Shown here piece by piece: positions 55,783 to 63,530 of a DNA stretch of 64,000 nt. Position numbers and translations under genes: made by a program. Position 1 is the stretch's first letter, and the number at the start of each line of letters is the position of its first letter. The notes below the pieces were generated by a model. The model was given only the letters and a program-made list of their open reading frames with translations, did no database searches and was not told where the DNA came from. Source of the DNA: Mariniflexile fucanivorans (GTDB lineage Bacteria > Bacteroidota > Bacteroidia > Flavobacteriales > Flavobacteriaceae); assembly GCF_004341235.1 (NCBI RefSeq), contig NZ_SLUP01000009.1, forward strand, positions 124,001 to 188,000, in the 5' to 3' direction.

Positions 55783-55814
55783 TAACCATCTAAACAAAAC
55801 AATAAAATAAAATT

Positions 55815-57041
55815 ATGGAATTACTTACTACAAATAATGTATGGATGATGATCTGTACGGCACTAGTGTTTTTTATGCACCTTGGATTTTCACTTCTAGA
55901 AATAGGGTTAACAAGACAAAAAAATACGATAAACATATTATTTAAAAATATTTTTATCATTACCATTGGGTTGCTTCTTTACTGCTTCGTAGGCTTTAAT
56001 TTAATGTATCCAGGGGAATTTAACGGCTTTTTAGGATTTGCAGGATTTGGTTTAGATTCACCATTAACTGCTGAAGGTGCTTTAGATTTAACTTATAATC
56101 AAGGCTACACGTACTGGACAGATTTCTTATTCCAGGGTATGTTCGCAGCTACTGCTGCCACTATTGTTTCTGGAGCAGTTGCAGAGCGTGTTAAAATTGT
56201 ACCATTCATGATTTTTACAGTATTATATGTAGGGTTGGTTTATCCAATCGCTGGATCTTGGAAATGGGGTGGTGGATTTTTAGACCAAATGGGTTTTTAT
56301 GACTTTGCAGGTTCTACACTAGTACATTCTGTAGGTGGTTGGGCAGCCGTTGTAGCTGTTTGTTTATTAGGCCCACGTATAGGTAAATTTAAAAACGGAA
56401 AAGCACAAGCTATTCCTGGACATAACATTCCTTTGGCAACAGCCGGCGTATTAATCCTTTGGTTAGGATGGTTCGGTTTTAATGGAGGTTCTGTACTTTC
56501 AGCAGATCCAGGATTAACATCTTTAACACTTGTAACAACTTGTTTAGCCGCCGCAGCTGGTGGTGTAGTAGCTATGTTAGTTTCAACAGTTATGTATAAA
56601 AACTTAGATTTAACCATGTTCTTAAATGGTATATTAGGTGGTTTAGTTGGTATTACCGCAGGGGCCGATGTTGTTAGTCCAACAAGTGCCATTATTATTG
56701 GTGCAGTGGCGGGTACTTTAATTGTATTAGCGGTAAGTTTTATTGATAACAAATTAAAATTAGACGACCCAGTTGGAGCTATTGCAGTTCACTTGGTATG
56801 TGGTATTTGGGGGACTTTAGCCGTAGGTATATTTTCTACAAATCCAGAACATAGTTTCTTAACCCAATTAATAGGTGTTGCTTGTTATGCTGTTTTCTGT
56901 TTAGCGACATCATTTATTATCATATTTACGCTTAAGAAAACAATGGGAATACGTGTTCCTGAAAAAGAAGAATTAGAAGGATTAGATGCACATGAACATG
57001 GTATGGATGCTTATCCTGATTTCAGGTTGAATGAGCATTAA
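55815..57041 (+). CDS. amt: Ammonium transporter, copy 3 (divergent)
   Basis: A 408-residue Amt channel that keeps the key residues: Phe-gate segment 'FQGMFAATAATIVSGAVAE', Asp163 in 'FYDFAGSTLVHSVGG' and the twin histidines His171 and His326 ('AIAVHLVCGIWGTL'). It differs from copies 1 and 2 in the N-terminal helices ('MHLGFSLLEIGLTRQKNTIN', 'NIFIITIGLLLYCFVGFNLM') and carries a longer extracellular loop (about residues 66-100, 'FNGFLGFAGFGLDSPLT'). The tail 'EHGMDAYPDFRLNEH' matches copy 2. It may have a different affinity or partner. Confidence 0.95.
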   Translation: MELLTTNNVWMMICTALVFFMHLGFSLLEIGLTRQKNTINILFKNIFIITIGLLLYCFVGFNLMYPGEFNGFLGFAGFGLDSPLTAEGALDLTYNQGYTYWTDFLFQGMFAATAATIVSGAVAERVKIVPFMIFTVLYVGLVYPIAGSWKWGGGFLDQMGFYDFAGSTLVHSVGGWAAVVAVCLLGPRIGKFKNGKAQAIPGHNIPLATAGVLILWLGWFGFNGGSVLSADPGLTSLTLVTTCLAAAAGGVVAMLVSTVMYKNLDLTMFLNGILGGLVGITAGADVVSPTSAIIIGAVAGTLIVLAVSFIDNKLKLDDPVGAIAVHLVCGIWGTLAVGIFSTNPEHSFLTQLIGVACYAVFCLATSFIIIFTLKKTMGIRVPEKEELEGLDAHEHGMDAYPDFRLNEH

Positions 57042-57066
57042 CATATAAACTAATTATATAACATTG

Positions 57067-57108
57067 AAAAAGAGATGTTTTACTACCATGTAAAGCATCT
57101 CTTTTTTT
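57067..57108. terminator. Terminator after amt copy 3
   Basis: AAAAAGAGATG pairs with CATCTCTTTTTTT around an 18-base loop that itself can pair partly (TTTAC/GTAAA). A T tract follows. Confidence 0.82.
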
Positions 57109-57130
57109 GTATTATAAAATTGAACAAGTC

Positions 57131-57162
57131 TTGAAATACTGACAATATTTTATTTAATTTTG
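57131..57162 (+). promoter_or_regulatory. Promoter of PII copy 3, with an embedded AAATACTGACAATA element
   Basis: TTG (57131-57133), 21 bases, then TAATTTTG (57155-57162), 26 bases before the ATG. AAATACTGACAATA (57134-57147) lies between the two promoter elements; the identical 14-mer occurs at 50868-50881 in the gltB-porin gap. Confidence 0.65.
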
Positions 57163-57187
57163 ATAAAAACTATTAAATGGAGTTATT

Positions 57188-57526
57188 ATGAAGAAAATTG
57201 AAGCCATCATTAGAAAATCTAAATACAGTGCAGTAAAAGATGCTTTACATGAAATAGGTGTAAATTTTTTCACTTATTGGGATGTAACCGGTATTGGAAA
57301 TGAAAAACAAGGACATGTTTACAGAGGTATTTCGTATAGTACTAGCGATATTCAACGTAGGCAATTATCTATTATCGTGAACGATGATTTTGAAGAAATA
57401 ACTATTCAGGCTATTTTAAAATCGGCTGCAACTGGCGAGGTTGGCGATGGAAAAATCACGGTGTCAGATATAAACGAAACTTACAGAATACGAACTGGAG
57501 AAAAAGGCGGTAACACTTTAAGGTAA
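57188..57526 (+). CDS. glnK: PII family nitrogen regulator, copy 3
   Basis: A 112-residue PII protein, more divergent than copies 1 and 2 ('KYSAVKDALHEIGVNFFTYW'), but with the same T-loop features: Asn38, Glu39, Gln41 instead of Glu41, and Tyr50. The B-loop 'TGEVGDGKITVSD' and 'YRIRTGEKGGNTLR' are intact. It is the only PII gene here not followed by an amt gene; ppc converges on it. Its own promoter carries the 14-mer shared with the gltB-porin region, so it may be regulated together with those genes. Confidence 0.93.
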   Translation: MKKIEAIIRKSKYSAVKDALHEIGVNFFTYWDVTGIGNEKQGHVYRGISYSTSDIQRRQLSIIVNDDFEEITIQAILKSAATGEVGDGKITVSDINETYRIRTGEKGGNTLR

Positions 57527-57546
57527 CTAGCTTTCAAATTAAACAT

Positions 57547-57587
57547 AAAAAAGGCTGTCTGAAAAAAATCACGACAGCCTTTTTTTT
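57547..57587. terminator. Bidirectional terminator between PII copy 3 and ppc
   Basis: AAAAAAGGCTGTC pairs with GACAGCCTTTTTT around a 13-base loop, with T tracts in both directions. Confidence 0.88.
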
Positions 57588-57607
57588 ATAAAAATTCTAT
57601 TTTAAAC

Positions 57608-60196
57608 TTACGCCGAGTTTCTACTGGCGTTAATATTTCCAAATAAAGAACGTGTTACTATTTTTTCAAATATCTTTATTTTTTCTTCGTTGTTAACAGG
57701 GTCTTTTTCAAGTTCTTGAATCTTTTTAAGGGCGTATTGCTGTATCGTTAGCAACGGCAACACTATAGATTCTCTCACTTCAATCGAAGCTTTTCCGGAA
57801 GGTTCATTTTCCATCAATTCTTGGTAGCCTGTAAGTTTTAATAAAAGGGTTTTTGTTGTAACATATTCATTGTAAATAATAGTCCAAAAATCGCCAAACT
57901 CGGCATCTTTAGCCATGTATTTTGTTAAATCGAAAAAGGATTTAGACAATGCCATCATACTGTTTTCTAACAACGTCTTAAAGAATTTAGAATTCTTGTA
58001 TAGTTGTTCTACTTTATAAAACTCACCGCTATCTTCATATTTTTTTAGGGCAGCACCTACACCAAAAAATCCGGGTACATTTTGTTTTAACTGGCTCCAA
58101 GAACCTACAAAAGGAATGGCTCTTAAATCTGAAAACACTAATTTATCTGAACTACCTCTTTTTGACGGTCTGCTTCCAATATTAGTTTTCGCATAGTATT
58201 TTAAAGTACTCATGCGTTCTAAATAGGGGATGAACATAGCATGATTTTTAAAATCTTTATAGGCTTGGTAACTGGTTGTAGCCAATTCGTTCATAACCAC
58301 TCTATCATCATCAGACATGTCGTGTTTATTACTTCCCAATCGGTTAAACATACCAGAACTTATTAATTGTTCTAAGTTGTATTGCGATGAATCTAAAGTT
58401 CCGAAGTTTGAACTAATCGTTTGTCCTTGAATAGTAAGTTGAACTTCTTTATCTTCAATATTTGGGCCTAAAGAAGCGTAAAATTGATGTGTCTTTCCAC
58501 CTCCACGTGCTGGTGGTCCACCACGTCCATCAAAAAATATAGCAGTAATACCATATTTTCTAGACATTTCAGTAAGCATTTCTTTAGCGGTATAAATACC
58601 CCAGTTTGCCATTAAGTAACCACCATCTTTAGTTCCGTCAGAGAAACCTAGCATAATGGTTTGTTTGTTTCCACGGCTTTTTAAATGCTCCATATAAGCT
58701 GGGTTTTTATAAAGCTGCTCCATAACTGCTGGTGCATTTTCTAAATCGGGAATAGTTTCAAAAAGTGGCACCACATCAACAGGTAAACTATCTTTAAAAG
58801 CTACAATTTTAAGCATGGCGAAAAGTTGCATCATGTTTAAAGCTGTTTGGTTGTTACTAATAATATATCTATTAGCAGCACGCTCGCCGTTAGTTTCTTG
58901 TATGGTTTTTATAGCTTCAATAGTTTTTAAAGTGTTGGAAACCATTTCATCTTCAAAAACATTTACATCTACAGACACATTTTTAACTTCCGAAAGGATT
59001 TTAATTTGTTCCGCTTCGGTTAAATCGTGATAGTTTTTCGGGAACGATGGGTTTCCTGTACTAATAATATGGTCTATAACCGTTGTGAAAACTGAATGGT
59101 GAATTCGGCTATCTTGTCTTATATCTAAAGTTGCAAAATGATAGCCAAATAAATGAATTCTATTTATTAAACTATTTATTTCATTAACATAAAGTGATTG
59201 GAAATCTTTAACAATTAAATTTCTAATGCTTAATAATTCAGTAAGAAGTTCTTTTGCAGAAATAGCTTTCGAGTAATCTAAATTGATGCTGTTTTTGTAC
59301 AAAATAGTTTCTAAACGAACTATACGCTCTTCAACACCTCTAAAGGTAAGTTTACGTCTTAAGTTTTTTAAATCGCCATAATATTTTTTTAAAGCAGCTT
59401 GTCTAAGTTTTTTTGCTACACGAATGGTAGTGTCTGGTTTTACAAATGGATTTCCATCGCGGTCACCACCTGGCCAAAACCCAATATTAATAATTTCGTT
59501 ATGCTTCTTAGAATCGTCATAAATATTTTGTTGGATGTAATTATAAATTTCTCCAAAAGACTCATAAAATACGTTTTCTAAATACCAGATTAAACTTTTT
59601 GCCTCATCATAAGGCGTTGGTTTTTCGTGTTTAATAAAAGGTGTTTTTCCTAATTGCCCAAATAAATTGTGGATGTTTGAAAGGTTGTTGTCTTTTATAG
59701 CTTGTGTTAAATCGGTAATAATTCCTAAAACAGATCCAGGATAAAATTGGGTAGGGTGCGCCGTTAAAACGATACGAACCTTAAACTCTTCGAGATAACT
59801 TTGCAATTCCTCAAGACTGTTATTTGAAACAGCCGATTCTTTAAGGTTTCTTAAGGTACCTATCCCCTCCATATTGTTAACAATAGGGAAAGCGGCATCT
59901 TCAACAGCATCAAATAAAACCACTTGGCGTTCTATATATTGAATAAACCTGAAAAGTAAATTAATTTGACTTTGTGCGTCGCGTCTTGCTTGGTATTTTT
60001 TAAAAAAAAGATCGACTATGGTTGTTGGGTCATCGCCGTTTGCAAACCCCTTTTTACAAGTTTCATGAAACAACGGTAAAAGTACCCCTGTTTTTGTAAT
60101 GGAATCAAAAGGCAACGTCATAAATATACTATTGTATATTTGGTATTTTGCCAGTACATTTTGTTTAAATCGTGTTAATTTTGGTTCTACAGACAT
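57608..60196 (-). CDS. ppc: Phosphoenolpyruvate carboxylase
   Basis: An 862-residue cytosolic enzyme adding bicarbonate to PEP to make oxaloacetate, an anaplerotic reaction. The catalytic-His segment is 'IVLTAHPTQFYPGSV', with Gln where most enzymes have Glu. Other active-site segments are 'GFWPGGDRDGNPFVKPDTT', 'LGFSDGTKDGGYLMANWGIY', 'FFDGRGGPPARGGGKTH' and 'RAIPFVGSWSQLKQNVPGFF'. Length is near the 883 of E. coli. The C-terminus ends in RNSA rather than the usual NTG, a small deviation near the inhibitor site. It is transcribed alone. Its substrate links it to the SulP/carbonic anhydrase cluster. Confidence 0.95.
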   Translation of the reverse strand: MSVEPKLTRFKQNVLAKYQIYNSIFMTLPFDSITKTGVLLPLFHETCKKGFANGDDPTTIVDLFFKKYQARRDAQSQINLLFRFIQYIERQVVLFDAVEDAAFPIVNNMEGIGTLRNLKESAVSNNSLEELQSYLEEFKVRIVLTAHPTQFYPGSVLGIITDLTQAIKDNNLSNIHNLFGQLGKTPFIKHEKPTPYDEAKSLIWYLENVFYESFGEIYNYIQQNIYDDSKKHNEIINIGFWPGGDRDGNPFVKPDTTIRVAKKLRQAALKKYYGDLKNLRRKLTFRGVEERIVRLETILYKNSINLDYSKAISAKELLTELLSIRNLIVKDFQSLYVNEINSLINRIHLFGYHFATLDIRQDSRIHHSVFTTVIDHIISTGNPSFPKNYHDLTEAEQIKILSEVKNVSVDVNVFEDEMVSNTLKTIEAIKTIQETNGERAANRYIISNNQTALNMMQLFAMLKIVAFKDSLPVDVVPLFETIPDLENAPAVMEQLYKNPAYMEHLKSRGNKQTIMLGFSDGTKDGGYLMANWGIYTAKEMLTEMSRKYGITAIFFDGRGGPPARGGGKTHQFYASLGPNIEDKEVQLTIQGQTISSNFGTLDSSQYNLEQLISSGMFNRLGSNKHDMSDDDRVVMNELATTSYQAYKDFKNHAMFIPYLERMSTLKYYAKTNIGSRPSKRGSSDKLVFSDLRAIPFVGSWSQLKQNVPGFFGVGAALKKYEDSGEFYKVEQLYKNSKFFKTLLENSMMALSKSFFDLTKYMAKDAEFGDFWTIIYNEYVTTKTLLLKLTGYQELMENEPSGKASIEVRESIVLPLLTIQQYALKKIQELEKDPVNNEEKIKIFEKIVTRSLFGNINASRNSA

Positions 60197-60415
60197 ATGG
60201 TAGTTCTATTGAAAATTAAGCATAAATGTAAGGAAGGTTTAATTAAAGAAAGGTGTCTTGCTGAAATTTTATGGAATTTTTTAGTTTATCAAATACAAAT
60301 TGAGAATAATTAAATAAATTCACAACTTAACAACAATCTTAACAATAATAAGTTGTAGCTAAATATTTGCAACCAGTTTAAAATCACTTCTTTTCGGCTT
60401 GTGGACCGCTTGAAG

Positions 60416-60431
60416 TATGACAAATGTCATA
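60416..60431 (+). promoter_or_regulatory. CRP/FNR-like operator dyad
   Basis: TATGACA-AA-TGTCATA is a perfect 16-base palindrome of the form TGACnnnnGTCA, as bound by CRP/FNR-superfamily regulators. It is centred about 30 bases upstream of the -7 element, where the weak -33 region would be (no TTG is present). That suits an activator. Which regulator binds is unknown. Confidence 0.6.
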
Positions 60432-60452
60432 TTTTCAACTGTTATCAATCTA

Positions 60453-60460
60453 TACATTTG
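60453..60460 (+). promoter_or_regulatory. -7 element of the 609-residue protein gene
   Basis: TACATTTG matches TAnnTTTG exactly. The leader to the ATG at 60558 is about 90 bases. Confidence 0.6.
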
Positions 60461-60557
60461 CCACTTTTAATCTGTTTAAAATAACAACAAAAATAAGCGT
60501 ATTAATGTTGTAGGATATTAAAAACCAGTATATACGTTTGTTCTAAAATAAAAACAC

Positions 60558-62387
60558 ATGAAAAAAGCACATTCATTCCACATCCCAGTTATGGGTATTG
60601 GATTTACAATAGATTCGCCATTAAAGGTGGCACAATATGGTATTGATTCTGTAATTTCTTTGGTAGACGACATCTTACTTGAGAAATTAAGAAAAATGTA
60701 TAGCGAAAAATTCGAAATTCCTTATACCGAAATAACCGATAAAATTGATGATTTTAGAGCAAAACGCATCACTTCATACTTAAATATGATGAGCGATTTG
60801 GTTGATAAAAAATTTGAAGATTTAAAAAATGGTGTTTCAGAAAAAGGTGAAGAACTAAAAGCATACATAAATATGCTTCCTTCAAGTTCGGCAATTAAAC
60901 AAGAGTTTAATAAGCTAACAGAAAACGGATTTAATATTGCCGAGTTAAAAAACTGGGCGTCACAAAACCTAACAAAAGGGAGTATTGACGTTAACATAAT
61001 GACTAAAGTTGACAAAGACAATTATATTAAAAACGAAAAATTACCTGTTGAATATAACGATGCGCACGCTGCTTTAAGAGGGTTTGCCAATAGTAAGTTG
61101 AAATCTTCTATGGTATTATCGGCAGGAATGAATCCGCGTTTGTATGCCTATATGAGCCAGTTTGATGATTTTTATCCAAATGAATCTGGTGAGTTTGAAA
61201 AGAAAATCATTTTAAAAGTGAGTGATTATAGATCGGCTTTGATTCAAGGTAAATTTTTGGCAAAAAAAGGTTTATGGGTATCTGAATACCGTATAGAATC
61301 TGGACTTAATTGTGGTGGGCATGCGTTTGCTACCGATGGTTATTTACTAGGCCCAGTTTTAGCCGAATTTAAAGAAAAAAGAGAAGAATTACGAGCTTCT
61401 ATTGAAGCCATGGTGAATCAGGAATTGGAAAATCAAGGTCGTACCGTTTCAAAAAAACCGTTAGAAATAAAAATTTCTGCTCAAGGTGGTGTTGGAACTT
61501 ATGATGAACATGAGTTTCTTCTTAATGAATACCAATTGGATGCTGTTGGCTGGGGAACGCCCTTTTTATTAGTGCCAGAAGCAACAACGGTTGATGAAAA
61601 TACCATGAACAAATTGATGCTTGCCAAAGAAGATGACTTGTATTTAAGCGATATTTCTCCATTAGGCGTACCATTTAATAACCTAAGATCGAATACTAAA
61701 GATTTAGAAAAAGAAGCCTTAATCAACAAAGGCAGACCAGGAAGTGCCTGTCCTAAAAAATTCGTTGCCTTAAACAAAGAGTTTAAAGAATCTGGCCTTT
61801 GTACCGCATCAAGAGAATATCAACATTTAAAAATAAAAGAATTAGACGCTGCAGGTTTACCTTTGAAAGACTATCAAAAAGCGTTTAATAAAATAACCGA
61901 AAAATCTTGTACTTGTGTTGGTTTAGGTACTTCGGCGTTGTTGGCTTATAACTTAGATACTAAAGTGGAACGTGAAGGTGTTTCAATTTGTCCAGGTCCA
62001 AATATGGCATATTATTCAAAAATAATGACTTTAAAGAATATGACCGACCATATTTACGGTAGGGATAACATGATTTCAAGAACCGATCGTCCAAATTTAT
62101 TCGTAAAAGAACTTACTATTTACATCACTTATTTAAGAAATAAAATAGATGAAGTAAAAGCTACCATGACTAATAAAGAAGAAAAGTACTTATTAACTTT
62201 TACCAATAATTTAAAAGAAGGCATTTCTTATTACAAAACCTTGTTTAGCGAATTAAAAAACCCTTTTCAAGATATTAAAGAAGAAGTACTTAAAGCATTG
62301 GAAAACGGCGAAAAAACATTAAGCTTAATAGGTTTGGAAATTGAAGATATTTCAACTCAAAATTTAAAAATCCAAACAGCTGTTTAA
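60558..62387 (+). CDS. Conserved 609-residue protein of unknown function, cysteine-rich C-terminal half
   Basis: I do not recognise a characterised family, though the N-terminus 'HSFHIPVMGIGFTIDSPLKV' is something I recall from other Bacteroidota. There is no signal peptide or membrane segment. Gly-rich loops ('GLNCGGHAFATDGYLLGPVL' at 249-268, 'ISAQGGVGTYDE' at 306-317, 'LDAVGWGTPFLLVPEAT' at 327-343) resemble the phosphate/FMN-binding loops of TIM-barrel flavoproteins such as nitronate monooxygenase or the GltB synthase domain. Six cysteines are present: 252, 398, 415, 451, 453 and 478. The last five could ligate an Fe-S cluster. It lies 213 bases upstream of nadA, behind a CRP/FNR-like dyad. 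Function is open. Confidence 0.7.
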   Translation: MKKAHSFHIPVMGIGFTIDSPLKVAQYGIDSVISLVDDILLEKLRKMYSEKFEIPYTEITDKIDDFRAKRITSYLNMMSDLVDKKFEDLKNGVSEKGEELKAYINMLPSSSAIKQEFNKLTENGFNIAELKNWASQNLTKGSIDVNIMTKVDKDNYIKNEKLPVEYNDAHAALRGFANSKLKSSMVLSAGMNPRLYAYMSQFDDFYPNESGEFEKKIILKVSDYRSALIQGKFLAKKGLWVSEYRIESGLNCGGHAFATDGYLLGPVLAEFKEKREELRASIEAMVNQELENQGRTVSKKPLEIKISAQGGVGTYDEHEFLLNEYQLDAVGWGTPFLLVPEATTVDENTMNKLMLAKEDDLYLSDISPLGVPFNNLRSNTKDLEKEALINKGRPGSACPKKFVALNKEFKESGLCTASREYQHLKIKELDAAGLPLKDYQKAFNKITEKSCTCVGLGTSALLAYNLDTKVEREGVSICPGPNMAYYSKIMTLKNMTDHIYGRDNMISRTDRPNLFVKELTIYITYLRNKIDEVKATMTNKEEKYLLTFTNNLKEGISYYKTLFSELKNPFQDIKEEVLKALENGEKTLSLIGLEIEDISTQNLKIQTAV

Positions 62388-62600
62388 TATTCTATTAAGG
62401 TTGCTTTTCGTTTTATTAAATAAACAAGCCTTTGATTAAAAAGAATTTAAAAATTTAATAAAAAGACAAAGTCGCGTTTAATTCTTGTTCATTTTTTCTA
62501 TTAATCTCAGTTCAATAAGATTATAATTAAGATATTTGTAAAACAATTGAACCGCATAAGAAACTTTTCTTGTGTAAAATGTTGAAGATTTATAGAATTC

Positions 62601-63527
62601 ATGGATTTAGTAAAAGAAATAAAACGGCTTAAAGAAGAAAAAAATGCGGTTATATTAGCGCATTATTACCAAGTTGCAGAAATACAAGATATTGCCGATT
62701 ATGTTGGTGATAGTTTACAATTATCGCAAAAAGCAGCCGAAACCGATGCTGATATTATTGTATTTGCAGGTGTACATTTTATGGCAGAAACTGCTAAAAT
62801 TTTAAATCCAACCAAAAAAGTAGTGTTGCCAGATTTAAAAGCAGGTTGTTCATTAGCCGATTCTTGCCCGCCGGAAGCTTTTGAAAAATTCACCAAAGCA
62901 CATCCAGACCATGTGGTAATAACTTACGTGAATTGTTCTGCTGAAATTAAGGCATTAACCGATATTGTTTGTACGTCATCAAACGCTGTGAAAATAGTAG
63001 AATCGGTACCAAAAGACACTCCTATTATTTTTGCTCCAGATAAAAACTTAGGGCATTATGTTAGCAAACAAACAGGTAGGGATTTATTGCTTTGGGATGG
63101 TAGTTGTATCGTCCACGAAGCATTTTCTATCGATAAATTAATAGCACTTCATAAAAAATATCCAGATCATAAAATTATTGCGCATCCGGAATCGGAAGAG
63201 CATATTTTAAATACGGCTACATACATTGGTTCTACTTCTGGAATGATAAATTTTGTAAAAGCACATCCTGAAGAAAAATTTATTGTAGCAACTGAAGCAG
63301 GTATTTTACACAAGATGCAGCAGGAAATGCCTAACACAGAATTAATTCCAGCTCCAGCAGTTGAAGATAATACCTGTGCTTGTAGTGAATGTCATTTTAT
63401 GAAAATGAACACACTGCAAAAATTATACGATTGTTTATTAAACGAATCACCTCAAATAGAAGTGCCAGAACACATACGCAAACGTGCTTTATTACCTATT
63501 GAACGCATGCTAGAATTATCAAAATAA
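62601..63527 (+). CDS. nadA: Quinolinate synthase
   Basis: A 308-residue 4Fe-4S enzyme that condenses iminoaspartate with dihydroxyacetone phosphate to quinolinate, the NAD precursor. The three expected cluster ligands are visible: Cys83 ('[10 protein letters not shown]'), Cys169 ('[12 protein letters not shown]') and one of Cys259, 261 and 264 in '[11 protein letters not shown]'. Their spacing agrees with thermophilic NadA proteins (about 83/170/256). '[20 protein letters not shown]' is the conserved N-terminus. nadB begins 3 bases after the stop, so both form an operon. Confidence 0.96.
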   Translation: MDLVKEIKRLKEEKNAVILAHYYQVAEIQDIADYVGDSLQLSQKAAETDADIIVFAGVHFMAETAKILNPTKKVVLPDLKAGCSLADSCPPEAFEKFTKAHPDHVVITYVNCSAEIKALTDIVCTSSNAVKIVESVPKDTPIIFAPDKNLGHYVSKQTGRDLLLWDGSCIVHEAFSIDKLIALHKKYPDHKIIAHPESEEHILNTATYIGSTSGMINFVKAHPEEKFIVATEAGILHKMQQEMPNTELIPAPAVEDNTCACSECHFMKMNTLQKLYDCLLNESPQIEVPEHIRKRALLPIERMLELSK

Positions 63528-63530
63528 AAA

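Larger units (their letters stand above)
60197..60557. other. Divergent intergenic region between ppc and the 609-residue protein gene
   Basis: No gene is seen in this 361-base region. It contains the perfect dyad at 60416-60431 and the -7 element at 60453-60460. On the ppc side a -7-like TACATTTA (one mismatch) lies at 60230-60223 on the minus strand. The middle is plain AT-rich spacer. Confidence 0.5.

Noticed and set aside
56297-56752. Open frame of 151 codons on the minus strand opposite amt copy 3
   Set aside because: Similar antisense frames appear opposite the other amt copies because of shared codon patterns; not a gene.
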